Source: Ramazzottius varieornatus (lineage: Eukaryota; Tardigrada; Eutardigrada; Parachela; Ramazzottiidae). Taken from it: DNA of 64,000 nt. The stretch lies in contig BDGG01000013.1 of the NCBI GenBank assembly GCA_001949185.1, forward strand, positions 1,361,718-1,425,717. Reading direction: 5' to 3'. The stretch's first letter is position 1; each line of letters opens with the position of its first letter. The position numbers were made by a program, and so were the translations under genes. The notes under the pieces are model-generated. The model did no database searches. It was not told where the DNA came from and saw only the letters and a program-made list of their open reading frames with translations. Positions 34,952 through 46,659 of this stretch are shown here, piece by piece.

Positions 34952-36614
34952 CTACAACGTAGGTTTATCCCAAGGTTGTCTTTTGGCGGTTGCAAATCCT
35001 CCGTAGAGTACTGAGGCCAGGGCGTACAGCCCAGCCGATATCAAGAAGACGCTTTGCCAGTTGCCGATACTCTGACCATTAGGACCTTTCGTCAGCACTC
35101 CAACCACATATGGCGCCACGATACCACTGATCACTCCCGCACCATTCCCTAATCCCGTCAGCACACTCGAATACATCACTGACATGTCGCTGTACGCCAC
35201 CACATGACCGGCGAACACGGCGCCCGAGCACCCAACTCCAATGGTAAACAATGCGATAGCTAGAGTGCTGTTACATCCAGAGTACGCCACACCCACTAAG
35301 CACAACCCGCAAGTAACGAAGGCGAACACGGACATTGACTTTCGTAGAGTCGTTCTCGAACAGAACTTCTTGACTAAAATCCAATCAGCTAGGTTGGCCG
35401 AACATATGGTCAGGATCCAGCGAACGAGGTACGGCATTGCAGAGATGAGTCCATTGGACTGAAGGGAGAAATGATGGATATTACTGAGGTAAGTGGGAAG
35501 GTTTGCGACGATGGTGAAAAATCCATACTGGTAACAGAACTCCACAATGAAAGTAACCAACAGCGGAAGAGTCGTCAAGATTTTCAACCACGGTACACTG
35601 CGAGGCGTTTTTAGTTTCAGGCCTTTTTCTCTGTAAAGTGATAGGGAGGATGTGATGTATTCCCGTTCCTCCGCGGAGATCCAAGGGTGTTGTTGGGGTG
35701 TGTCGTATGCGATAAAAGACCAAAGTACAGCCCAGACGATGCAGAGGGTACCAAAGCAGTAGAATATGGCTTCCCAGTTGAACTTGTGGGCGAGTAAGCC
35801 GGCGACGTACATGCCGAATACTGTGCCGAGTTGAGTTCCGCTGTACGAGACGGATACAAGGCGACCGCGTTCCAATGGTGGCGCCCACGGACTCCAAAGC
35901 GCGGCCACCGTGGGCCATATGATACCCTGTGAAACACGGTCTGATATGGCATAGAGTTGATGTAAATGTAGATTGTTGTCGGGATTATAATACCTGGAAG
36001 ATTCCGATCGTGAAGCGAACAGCGAAGAAAAGCCAGACGCCACCTGTCGTGACTGCCAACGGGGATAGTAAAGTCAGGATACCGGTGAGTAGCATGCAAA
36101 GGGCAAAAGGTTTCTTGGCACCGAATTTGTGGGCAATCCATCCACCGGGAACCTGGGAGATCAGGTATCCGTAAAAGAAGGAACCGTGTAGGATACCTTG
36201 AGTTTCCGAATCCCAGTTGAACTTCCGCGATTCCTACAAGAATACACTTAAGATCATGAAGACGACGAAGGCAAAGTCAGACTGCATGCTGCAAGGCGCT
36301 ATACATACCACGTATCCGGAGAAAACATTCTGTATTGGCAAGCTATCATTGATAATACTCTCCACTCCTGTTTCATTCAACGCGGTAGCCGTCGGGTTCG
36401 GGCACACATCTGTGGAGCTCGAGATGAAAGTGGTATTTCGGACCAACGGTACAGTCATGGCGACCATGGAGATACTCAAAGCGATACGGCTAGCATAATA
36501 GAAAACCATGCCCAGGAACGTCAGGGCCAAGAGTCCATGGCGATGACCAAGACGGCGACTGTCGTACTCCCTTGGTACTGCAAGCAAGTGTTTTTCCAAG
36601 AGCAATGGATCCAT
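34952..36614 (-). CDS. SLC17-type major facilitator transporter, copy 1
   Basis: SLC17 carriers (sialin, vesicular glutamate and phosphate transporters) move organic or inorganic anions, usually with H+ or Na+. Three exons in phase: 36309-36614, 35994-36233, 34952-35926; 506 residues and about 12 membrane segments. Family marks: RHGLLALTFLGMVFYYASRI in segment 1, a glycosylatable first loop (NTT, NET, NDS), WDSETQGILHGSFFYGYL, the MFS motif PGGWIAHKFGAK, GIIWPTVAALWSPWAPPLER with the conserved Pro-Pro-x-ER of SLC17, and SYSGTQLGTVFG. Translation starts at ATG 36614. A TATA-like CTATATA is 40-50 bases upstream and AGATAA sites lie further up. Copy 2 (36906-38892) lies immediately upstream in the same orientation, so this is a tandem pair. 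Substrate not deducible. Confidence 0.88.
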
Positions 36615-36656
36615 TTTGACGTCGAATTTCACTAGCTCTGACAAGATTGCCTAAGC

Positions 36657-36802
36657 CCTATATACTTTCTCCGGGTGAAAACTTACAGACGTTTCTGCAG
36701 GAGAAGCCCGGAAAGACCACAAAAAGTGCGGCCGTCATAACTTTACGAGCAGTCAAACTCTTATCTGTTGCAATTGTCATCTCTGTATGATTTTCTTTAT
36801 CT
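36657..36802 (-). promoter_or_regulatory. Putative promoter of SLC17 copy 1 (TATA, GATA sites)
   Basis: On the minus strand a TATA-like element (GTATATAGG, 36657-36665) precedes the start codon by about 45 bases. AGATAA sites occur at 36771-36776 and 36796-36802. Motif-based inference. Confidence 0.3.
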
Positions 36803-36905
36803 TTTAAATACTTTAATCACCTGAAACATGCCGTCACTTCCTCATGCAAACGACTGAACGTTTCACCCTATATATCAGACAGCGAAAAATCAAACGTTGT
36901 GAGTA

Positions 36906-38892
36906 TCACAGAGAAGGCCTGTCCCAAGACTGCCGTTTAGCGGTTCCGAAAATCGCAAAAAGCAAAGACGCTAAGCCTAACATCCCGCCTGCGATCAGAA
37001 AGACCATCTGCCAACCAGCAATACTCCGTCCACCTTCCGCCTCCGTCAACGCCCCCACAACATAGGTGGCGATGATGCCGCTGACTACCCCAACACCATT
37101 GCCCATTCCCATCAAGATACTCGAATAGTTAGGTGACATGTCGCTGTACGCCACCACGTGTCCGACCAGCGCTCCCCCATTGAAACCGATACCGATGATG
37201 AAACATGTCACCGCTATCGTGCTACTGCAGCCAGAAAATGCCACACCAACGAGGCAGCTTCCGCATGTAGCGAAAGCACCGCACGACATGATTTTCCTTA
37301 GGGTGGTGGCTGAACAGTACTTCCTGGTCAGGACAAAGTCAGCAATACGACCAGCTGACAAAGTGACGACCCAACACAGTAAATACGGCAGCGCGGAAAG
37401 CGAACCTGTCAAGAAGAACTATCAGACAGAGAGACCTAGAGAAAGTTTGCGTTTTTTACCGTTTGACTTGATCGAAAAGTGGTGAATGTTGTTGAGGTAT
37501 GTTGGGAGGTAGAATATGAGCGTAAAGAAGCTGCCTTGGTTGCAAAACTCGACAGTCAGTATGACCCATACGGGAAAGGAAGTAAGGATGGACTTCCATG
37601 GAACTTCTCGGTTCTTATCCGCCTGAGAACCGAGCAGTTGTTTCCGTGATGGATCATTGTCAGGATTGATAGCCGTAAGAATGTAGTCCCGTTCCTCTTT
37701 GGAGATTCTTGGATGAGACTGTGGTGTGTTGTGAGCGAGGAGGGTCCATAGCAGGACCCAAACTAGGCAGATTGCTCCGAAACAGTAAAATATGGCGCGC
37801 CAATCGTAGCGCTGTGCGAGATCGCCGGCAACGCACATGCCAAAGACGGTGCCAATGTGGGCGCCACTATACGTGACGGAAAGTAGGCGACCGCGCTCCA
37901 GCGGTGGTGCCCATTTACCCCACAACCCTCCCATGGTTGACCATATGATACCCTAAAGCCAAAAAAGCCGCTCAAAAGTTCAACTCTCAACATTTGTTTC
38001 CCACACTGAGAGCAATAGCTATCTCGGTCTACACTCAGCATTTGCCAGGGTACGTCATCTCGGATGATACAGAATACCGCCAAGCTCACCTGGACCATAC
38101 CGACCACCACACGGACTGTAAGGAAAAGCCAGACACTTGTACTAGCCGCTATCGGAGATAACAGAGTCATGACAGCAGTAACGAGCATGCTGATAGCTAG
38201 AGGCCACTTCGCTCCCATTCTGTGGGCAATCCATCCGCCAGGCAACTGTGCCAGCAAGTATCCGTACAGGAAGCCGCCGTGAAGGTAGCCTTGTGTCTCC
38301 GAATCCCAATCGAACGTCTTCGCGCGCTGCAAATTACCGAACATATGATCACCTCGAACTTTCCGCAGTGACGTCTCAGCACCCGCGCAGTCTTACGACA
38401 GTACAGAGAGCTTGTCTACTTAGCTGCAGAAAGAAGTAACTGGCATTTAGGCGTGTAGTTTATTATCAGTAGGGAATAGCGGGCGCGATAATCATGGGAG
38501 TGTGTCAGAACAAGTCTACAAGAAATCGCCGAACGATCGCAACGGCCCGTTCATTGAAATCTTACCGCTGTTAAAGGCCGTGGTGTCGTGGCCGAAGAAT
38601 CTTCGCTCGTATTCCACTGCGACTCCGAGTCTGAAACTTCGGACACTTCCCGCGCATCGTTCGGGAACGGACAAACATCTTGCAGCGACGAGTTCGACAG
38701 GTTCGTGGGATTTTGGACGATCGGGACAGTCATGGCCACCATCGAGATACTGAGTGCAATGCGAGTGGAATACATGAGCAGCATACCCGAGAATGTCAAC
38801 AAAAGTAAGACATGACGCTGCCCAAGTCGGTCACTTCCATATTCGCGCGATACACTCACGGCCGGACTTTTCTCACGGATCCCGCTGTCCAT
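36906..38892 (-). CDS. SLC17-type major facilitator transporter, copy 2
   Basis: Same family as the neighbouring downstream gene. Four exons in phase: 38566-38892, 38090-38326, 37460-37952, 36906-37405; 518 residues, about 12 membrane segments. It shares QRHVLLLLTFSGMLLMYSTRI, WDSETQGYLHGGFLYGYLL, PGGWIAHRMGAKWPLA, GIIWSTMGGLWGKWAPPLER and SYSD-type late segments with copy 1, and both end in KRQxWDxPxL. The extra intron (37406-37459) splits the last exon after IKSNG, between two membrane segments, compared with copy 1. The first extracellular loop is longer and Ser/Thr-rich. It probably arose by tandem duplication. TATATATA lies about 120 bases upstream with GATA sites nearby. Substrate unknown. 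Confidence 0.88.
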
Positions 38893-38989
38893 TTCAGTTC
38901 CACCAAACGATCTATTACGGTTGCCCAAGCTCCAGATACTGTGCCGAGGACGACCAGCACATTGCCATCACCAGCATTTTAATATGAGA

Positions 38990-39100
38990 TCCCATCGGTC
39001 TCATCCGATCTATATATATCTTATCACGCGCGCAAGTTCGCAACCGCCACGCTTATCAAGTCATATAACGTAGCATTTTATGGGTAGGCCGATAGATAAG
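38990..39100 (-). promoter_or_regulatory. Putative promoter of SLC17 copy 2 (TATA and GATA cluster)
   Basis: TATATATA at 39011-39018 lies about 120 bases before the start codon. GATA-type sites (TTATC or GATAAG) flank it at about 39020, 39053 and 39093-39099. GATA sites recur upstream of copy 1, which suggests shared control; this is inference. Confidence 0.35.
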
Positions 39101-39216
39101 GCCGCGGTGACGGAAAGAAGTGCGAAGTACAACAAGAACGAGAGTTTATTCTACACGCGCAGCATACTCGAGTTTTGGCACTGAAAAGCTGATACAACCA
39201 AGTGGGAGGTTCAAGT

Positions 39217-42200
39217 TCAACCACCCGTCCAGACCACTGTGACAAAATATGCCCCAAAGCTTAAAAGTGTCAATATCACAGAAGTGCCGTTCATTGTTGC
39301 TGCGGAGCTCCTGGTGGATCTCGGGGTATTGGCTTGAGGCGCATTTAGCGACAGTACTGTTTGAACGGGAACCCATCCAGGAAGTAACGTTGTCGGCTCG
39401 GGACAGGTCGAGTTTGGTGGTTTAGTTGGGATGAAGTGTGGACGGGATATTACGCTGGTCTCACTCTGGCCATTTTCAAAAGTACACTTTGATCCAACGG
39501 TACCATTCGAGTAGAATGCCTGAGTGATACGGGTAGCCTCAGGCGTCCAGTTGAAGCTGCGCAAACGGTTCGCCCAGTCAACAGAGAGGACGTCTCGTTT
39601 TGCGACGTGGGTTATGTTGAGTGAGCTCGCAGGTTGTAAAACGATGGGATGGATAACTGTGATATTTCCTTCTGTTGTAATATTCAGTAGATCGATGTTT
39701 GTCCTATGGGAACTCAAAGGAAGTTTTGTACTGCCTGAAGATGCCTGCGCTAACTGCGAATAAAGCCATCATTTTTCGTATAGCGGCAGCCTGACCTAGT
39801 GGGCGCATGACGTCATCGCGGAGTCGTGGAACTACGGTATAGCCGTTTGACGTCATGTGCCAAATAACCGTCCCGGAAGATGCAACACGTACGTTGTTTT
39901 TCTATGGTACACTGGATCGTCACGCAAGTCACACTTACGAGTTGATTATTGATTTGGGTAGTACGATCAGCTGTGGTTGCAGATTTTCTTGCGCCTCCAA
40001 TCCCAGTTGCTCCCCCAAAGATTCCATCAGGTAGGAGGACTGGCAAGATGTCATATTCATCCGCGGATAATACAGGACAGTAGCGAAACAAGTTTCCACC
40101 CGACTGGAGCTGGAGTTTAAGGCGTCTGTCTCAGGTACGTTGGCTGCGTAACTGCAGTCCAGCAGCAGCTGATCTCCCTGCAAAAATCATCAGTTGACTA
40201 TTCACCTCTCAAAAACCGATGGAAGTATTCGTAAATGATTTCTAAACCTTCAGTATTCTTCTCCTAGGGTATATCCCCCGATTCTCCTGATAGTCCGCCG
40301 CGAGATGGTCATCTTTGAGCAGAGACGGTAACTCGATTCCATCTCGGATTTGTCGCAGTCGTGCGCTCTTCCCGGACGTCCCAGTATGCAACAGCCCACC
40401 GAACACGCTAACTCCATCATCTAGGAGTGCCTAGAAAAATTCATGAGGTGCACGAGAGAGTCGTTGATTTATGAGGAATATTCTCGGAGGAAAAGAAAGA
40501 AATCCGACGGTTCTGACCTCTTTTGTGCAGGGGTCTGAGCAAAGTCCAAAGGTACGGAGGGTATTAAAGTACGACGGTACGATGACGTCATCGGCAAGGC
40601 CAACGGGTAGCACACCGGCCTCGAACTTGCGCAGCTTGTCGCTCAGATGCATCTTCAAGCCGGAGCTGTCGACACGTCCTACGGACATAAATTTATATTG
40701 CGAAGACGTTTAGCAGACAAATGGAACAATGAGCAATGCTCGTTCGCACTCACTTTGATTACTCGTAGAGAAGTTGTCGAGGGTGTACCGCACACGCAGA
40801 AGCACATAACGATCACTCAGCTCCGGTCCGATGGGATATCCAACATCGTCCGGATACCTCAAGGTCTGTAAGAAATTCCAAACTTGACTTCTTGCAGCAT
40901 TTCTATTTCCACTGTCTAACAAGCTCGATCGTTGTCTTAAATAGTTGATCGGACGTACAGTTCCGCCATTTGCCCAAGCAGCCAGCATCACCGTACAGTT
41001 CCCCAGCACAGGTGCGGAGGAAGTCGCGGAGCCGCAGTCGAAGTTCTTCGGCGTGGTACTAACCGTCACGAAGTCTTGACAGATGTAGACCATCATACTG
41101 CTGACAATCTCGTTGTTTCCTTGTTCCACTCTGGGTTCAACCTGCGAGGCAAAGTAAGATGTAAGCATGTACTGTAAAGTCACCGTCACATTAGAAGAAG
41201 TTCGTAAGATTGGTACCTTTATCAGATGGAGCCTCTTTGAGAATGTGGGAATTTTCTGGAGACTGCATTGCGTGAATTCATCTGTGTTCTCAGGTATTCT
41301 GATCTAGAGAAAGGATAGGAATACAATAAAGTTCTGTTTTCAGTGCATAGTGCCTGAACCAGGAAGTTACCCCGTCCATCAGGATATTCCATTCCAGAGT
41401 TGTAGCTGGCCGAATAGGTTCGCCCATTCGCCGGACGGCCAGACTCTCGTCCAGCAACAAAAGCTTCTTTCCTGTAAAGATTCCGGCAGGTATCGACGGG
41501 CGTAAGATATTAGACGGAAGCTCTTGACCCATCGAGTAGACGATGCGTGTGGTATCGGCCTAATAAAATACCATAAGTGCTATAGGTCTGGTCATCATCG
41601 CCACAAAAAAGGTGTGCTCGATGAAGGCTGGTGTGCATGCCACCACAGAAGTTACAGATCATATTTCAATCAAGTTTACTATTATTTTGCAGGTGGTGAC
41701 ACAGCGTACCGTTATCGGCTGATCCATGGAGTCACATGTTTCCAGCTTTCGCCGAACCCGGACGGTCAGTCCCTTGTCGCTTTTTGTCCCGGTTAGATAT
41801 TCCCAGTTCTGTACTGTATCCATCATTACTTGAACTTGCGATCCGTCTGCCGACAACTGCGCCATTCTGTCCTAAAGCGAAAAATACCCATGAGCCAGGA
41901 AGTATTGTAGGACGCGGCAAATGAATCCTCTCAACTCGATTCACACGTGGCGCACCATTCCACATAATAATAGCGGAAATGTGCGCCACTTGAGCCTACG
42001 ATCCGAGCGAGTTTATCGGCGTCCCATGTAGCAAAATTTAGCTCATTCAAGTTTCAATCTCTTGGTTCTACCGTAGCGTTTATGCGGCCAGTTGTGATGT
42101 CAAAATATGCAAACAAAAGATCCGCCCGGGCAAGTCCTCCATCCGGGGATATTCCCAAAGCAATCCATCCTGTAACTTTCACTTGAACCTCAATATCGAT

Positions 42201-42356
42201 GGAGTCACCTTCCACGGCCCATTTCAATGTGAAATTCCCGGCATCGTCGAGATTGATCTCATGCGTACTAAAGTCTTGAGCAAAAGACAATCCAGATATC
42301 GTTGAGGCAAGGAGAAACCAGAACAAGGAAGAATGCATGATGGTGATGGAACTCAT
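39217..42356 (-). CDS. MOXD1/DBH-like protein, probable pseudoenzyme
   Basis: Family members hydroxylate substrates with two copper ions in the secretory pathway. Ten exons in phase: 42072-42356, 41710-41871, 41371-41559, 41217-41303, 40959-41141, 40754-40865, 40518-40678, 40248-40430, 39939-40177, 39217-39730; 704 residues. A signal peptide is followed by a DOMON domain (TGWIALGISPDGGLARADL, about 60-80), then the two copper monooxygenase domains: IKVEPRVEQGNNEIV (about 240), AAWANGG, DRYVLLRVRY, GGLLHTG (about 405) and TVLYYPRMN. The C terminus is hydrophobic, like a GPI or membrane anchor. Copper ligands are mostly lost: His-His is Ser-Ser (about 255-256), VHY is VRY, H-x-H is H-T-G and the Met of EMC is Thr. 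ATG 42356 is chosen; 42338, also in frame, would serve equally for the signal peptide. Exon 10 uses the acceptor that keeps phase. Introns 1 and 9 carry foldback repeats. Confidence 0.85.
39800..39860. repeat. Foldback with paired CRE-like palindromes
   Basis: GGCGCATGACGTCA and TGACGTCATGTGCC form inverted arms (13 of 14 pair) about 57 bases end to end. Each contains the cyclic-AMP-response palindrome TGACGTCA. It lies inside the last intron of the MOXD-like gene (39731-39938). Confidence 0.7.
41943..41994. repeat. Short foldback repeat, copy 9
   Basis: Arms CACGTGGCGCAC and GTGCGCCACTTGAG; core ATAATAATAGCGG. Inside the first MOXD intron (41872-42071). Confidence 0.8.
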
Positions 42357-43209
42357 TGTAACATACTGCGATAATTTGGCTCTGTCTACATCGATAAACC
42401 TCGTGGGGTTGTGCGTTGTTACGATCTCTCTGACGACGTTTTCTTTAACGATAATTTTTCTTCGAGGTTCGCTTTCTTTCTTTGCAGAATCTCCGATACA
42501 GCAAGCACGGCCTTGCTGTTTTGCTGCATACATTTCTTTGGCCCGTGGGCGGCACTAGTATACATTAGCGCAGCGACCTGTTTGTGAATCACAGACAATT
42601 TTGCGGTTGTAGCTTGCCATCAAGTATTTTGTGCGTACGCTGATGGATCGTTCAGCAACATCGACGAATTTACAGATACTTACCTATATATTCAGCTCGA
42701 AGGTCTACCGCCAACATCACTGCCGAGACTATCTGTGCGGCTTTAGTCTTCTTTGTCACCGAGCTGGCCGTGCAGCACGACGGTCACTGTATTTCACGAG
42801 CCATATGGAAGATCAGATCATAGTCTCATACCGAAAAACGTTTACGCAACATGTCGATAGTAACCGCCAAGCTCATAATTGATACTTACGGAATGGACAA
42901 GAATAACAATACAATACAATGGGCGGGAATACTGTAACGCGAATTTCCATTCGTTTCATCGAGCGCGGTCCTGACAGCATGTCCGATCTGGTCAAACCAA
43001 AAGAACAACCTTGCCTGATTATATCGGAAGTTTGAACTCTTCTAAAATTATCTGCTGTGCAAAGAATAAACCGAAACTTTCCACTTCTCATGTTTGGAGG
43101 GTTCTTCGCAAATCAGACGAGCTATACAGTACCACAGGCAAACGAGGTACGATAATTAGTAAATATTACAGTTGGACAGAATAAGATAAGGCTCTGTTCA
43201 ACTAGTTAT
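42357..43209. other. Upstream region of the MOXD-like gene
   Basis: About 850 bases between MOXD (-) and the tRNA gene. No coding sequence is convincing; the frame upstream of ATG 42356 stays open to about 42533 but shows no domain. Confidence 0.5.
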
Positions 43210-43281
43210 CCCATGTGGTCTAGTGGCTAGGATTCCGCGCTTTCACCGCGGCGGCCGGGGTTCGATTCCCCGCATGGGAAA
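43210..43281 (+). tRNA. tRNA-Glu (anticodon UUC)
   Basis: A 72-nt cloverleaf. The acceptor stem TCCCATG pairs with CATGGGA plus a discriminator A. The D arm contains GGTCTAGTGGCTAGGAT. The anticodon stem CCGCG/CGCGG has the loop CTTTCAC, giving anticodon TTC. The T arm has GGTTCGATTCC. An A box (TGGTCTAGTGG) and a B box (GGTTCGATTCC) are intact. A short T run follows at about 43285, as for RNA polymerase III termination. No intron. Confidence 0.97.
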
Positions 43282-44304
43282 ATTTTTGTCCTGGCTAGGT
43301 GTGAAGTTTGATGTATTCGCACTCCCACTACAAGTCTTCGGTAGACTACTGCAAAACCGGGTACGTACATTCCAGAGGTTGATACGGCGCTCGAGCAGAG
43401 CAAGGAATCGGATTAGCGTACGAATGAGCCAATTGAAAGGGAGCACGTGAGCGGAGCCGAACCGACTGAACCCACTTTTGTGCTCGGTGCTTAATTCCCG
43501 GGTGAGGCATATGGGCCGTTACTCGAGTGCGTAAGAAATCCGAGTAACGTTCCAACTAAGCTTTTCTGTGGGTATTTCTTCCCAGAAGTTTTTCAAAACC
43601 TCAGATTTGCTTTCAAGACGTCCCACCGTGGTGCCAACTGCCCCTCTAACTGCATCTTTCAGGGTTTAACATCGGTTATTGATTATTCGTCAAACTGTAG
43701 CAACAACCTAGAAAACAACGAAAATCTCAGTTTGACTGTGGGTGTAACTGTGGCTTTCGAAAATTCGATGAGACTGCAACTTCAACTGTGACTTTTGCCA
43801 CAATAAGAACTGTGTCTCTAACTGTGGCTTCTGCCACTTTCTGAATTTTACTTTGCATTTAACTGCTGCTTTTCGTATCAAGACTCACTCGAGCTTTAAG
43901 CAGTCGGATAGAGATGAGATAAGTGTGATTTACGGAAATTTACCGAAACTGAATCGAAATTTTCGATTTGGTATGAGAAGTTACCGGAACCGAAATTATC
44001 GGTGTGAGCCTCGCACTGGAAAATCGATCTCGGTATCCTCCCATACCAAATCGACACCAAATCGAAGTATTCCGGTTCAGCAAAAAAGTATCGAAGTTCA
44101 GAATGGTTGATTTAGGCGGCTTCTGATTAGAGTGATAAAGTACGGAGGGCTCTCCGAACATCACAATTCTGCTAACGTGCCACTTCGTAATTCTGTATGG
44201 TGGTTGATTGGTTCAATCATTACTGATCTACGCTTGAACCTGTCAAGCAATACCCTTCAAGTAGCAATGTGCCTGAAATCGAGGATCGATCTGACGATCA
44301 CGGT
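43282..44304. other. Intergenic with small palindromes
   Basis: No gene. A hairpin CGTTACTCG/CGAGTAACG occurs at about 43519-43550, and an inverted pair CGATTTGGTATG/CATACCAAATCG at about 43967-44053 within a region of repeated GGAACCGAAATT-like words. Confidence 0.5.
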
Positions 44305-46060
44305 TTAGCTATTCAGCAGTTCTCGGTGCGATTTCGTTCCGGCCTGTAATACTAAAAATGTGCTCCCTTTCGCCAACAAAGTGCTCAGCCTATGACACAA
44401 TATGAAAGAATCGGGCAAGAGAGTCAGAGAAAAAGGTTCAAACAAATAAACGTAACAATTACAAGATCTATCCATGTTTTTCACACACCACGAAAAACCA
44501 CGGAGATCCAGTTTATCGAGAAAAGATCTAAAGGCTGGCAAGCTCTCACAATTTACAGAAGATGAGCAAAATTTCGAATCATTTACCAGAGCAGAGGCGA
44601 CATAGGCAAACGTATCAGAAGTTACCTTGAGAGTATCTACCTCTTTAATTCTTGTGGCTGGTTGAGTTCGGAACTTCCTGTCAGGAACCTTTGCCGGGTT
44701 TTGGCTCCTTGTGTTGACTCGAGGGGGCGGAAGGCCTGCAGCGTTGGTAATTAGGAGCTCTCCATCGGGGAACCCTCCGGTCCAAATCTCGTAGGCGTTA
44801 ACCAGGACAGCCTTGGCTCTTCTCAACCAGATATTCCCACTGAACTTCCGCCAGGTGCTGGCGATACTGGCTGAAATTGCTGTTTTGTTTTTTTTTTGGT
44901 ATCTTGCTCAGCCGGATGCTCTTCAGGAAGTCTTTCTGTACCTGCTCCAGTTGCTTTTGGTGCTATTGATTTGTTGGATTCCATACTGAGCAGGCGTGCT
45001 CGGCGACCGGAAGAACTAGGCTCTTGTACAGGAGTTGCCTGGCTGCACCAAGGCGTGGTGGAAAATACGTGCGGATGGCGTGGAGACGTTTCCGGCACTT
45101 GGCAGACACTGCGTCGACCTGCGCGGTCTGGTTTAGCTTTCTGTCGATCACCATACCAAGGCACGTGGACTGGCTTTCCGTTGGGATATTCTGGCTGGTG
45201 ATGTGATAGCTGCCTTGAGGGACAGGAATACTTCCAGATCTTTTGAAGGAAAGGCGGATTTCGTCGGGTTTAGACTCAGCCCAGCTTCTTCGCAGTTCTC
45301 ACCCAGCTGGTTTAGACATTTTTGAAAAGCTTGGCAGTCTTTAGGTCTAGCGATCACATGGTGAGCGACCATGTCGTCAGCGTACTGGAAGAGCTCGCAC
45401 TTCACATGGTCGGAAAGCTTGTTGACCGCCACAATGAAAAATAGCGGGCCCAGAACGGAACCTTGCGGAACGCCTAACCGAACCTCGTTGTATTCACTAT
45501 AGTAGCCTTCGACTGTCACTCTGAGTTCTTCCACGTAGGTAGTCTGTCAGCAGCTCCAGCAAGTCGCCAGTAACACCATGGTCTTGGAGACTTCTCACTA
45601 GCACTTCATGAGGAATACGATCAAAGGCTTTGTACAGTCGAGAAATACAGCTTCGACTTCCTTCTTCTCGGAAAACGCTTGTGACCACCGATTGACCATA
45701 TGGAGCAGCAGGGATTCTGTGGACTGTTTTGCCCTAAAACCAAACTGTTTCGCTGTTAACAAACTATTCTTCTCTGAGAAGCTCGAAATTTTCAAAGCTA
45801 AAATCATCTCAAAAACTTCTGACAGAGATGGTAAGAGAGATATTGGTCTCCAGGTGGCGCCACCCTTCTTCGGCACCGGCAGAACATCGGCCTTCTGCCA
45901 AAAGGTAGGATACTGCTTGGTGGAAAGGATAAGGTTCATTAACCTTTCTACTCTGTTCCGATGCAAAGCCAGGCTAAGCGCTGTATGAACAGAGTTCGAA
46001 AAATGCGGCAAGAGCGCCAGAGAAAAAGAGGGTATATAAAACAAAAACAACCAACTTTTT
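44305..46060 (-). mobile_element. LINE copy A, 5'-truncated, frameshifted
   Basis: A non-LTR retrotransposon on the minus strand. Reverse transcriptase pieces occur in order: FWQKADVLPVPKKGG and WRPISLLPSL (about 45900), QFGFRAKQSTES, then FDRIPHEVLVRSL in another frame, GVPQGSVLGPLFF (about 45450) and QYADDMVAH (about 45370), followed by the thumb region and a C-terminal region to about 44305. Frames shift several times. No endonuclease domain is present, so it is 5'-truncated. It is closely related to copy B. Confidence 0.85.
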
Positions 46061-46659
46061 CGTTTTTAAAATCTCAAAATCTAAACCAGCAGAAGTACAT
46101 CTACGTTGTTCTTGCACCACATGAAATTCGAGAAGTTTAGCCCGCTCAGATAGTTCTTAAAACTCAACAAGCTATTTACATGAAGAGCAGATGGACAAAA
46201 AAGGCTATCTTTGAGCAATGCCTCGGCGATGTACGCAAACGAGCCGGAAGTGGACTCAAGAAGCTTGCAGGACAGTGGAGCGGTGGAGACAGGCAGCATC
46301 ATCAGGATTTTGGCTTAACTCCTTGTTTTCAAGTTCCGGCTTGGTTCTTGGCTCTTCAGCAGACGATTACCGTTGGCAAAATTACCAGTCCAAATTCGAA
46401 AGACGTTCACCAGGAGGTTTTCACAGCGTCGATGCCAGAGTGGCTTTCATGCGACTTCTTGCAAATGCTGGCAGTATCGCTTGAAGTCTGGATCGTGCCT
46501 GTCTTTGTCTGCTCGGCTCAATCGGATGCTCTGCAGGAACTTCTTCTGAATGGATTCCAGCTGTCTTTGCAGGCTCTTGGTCGTAGGGAACCAGCATGAC
46601 GAGGCATAGTCGTGGACTGCTCTTACGAGGCTCTTGTAAAGAAGCTGCTTCACTGCTCC

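Noticed and set aside
35481-36141. Additional long minus-strand frames within the SLC17 genes
   Set aside because: Shifted frames of the real transporter exons; they show no membrane pattern.
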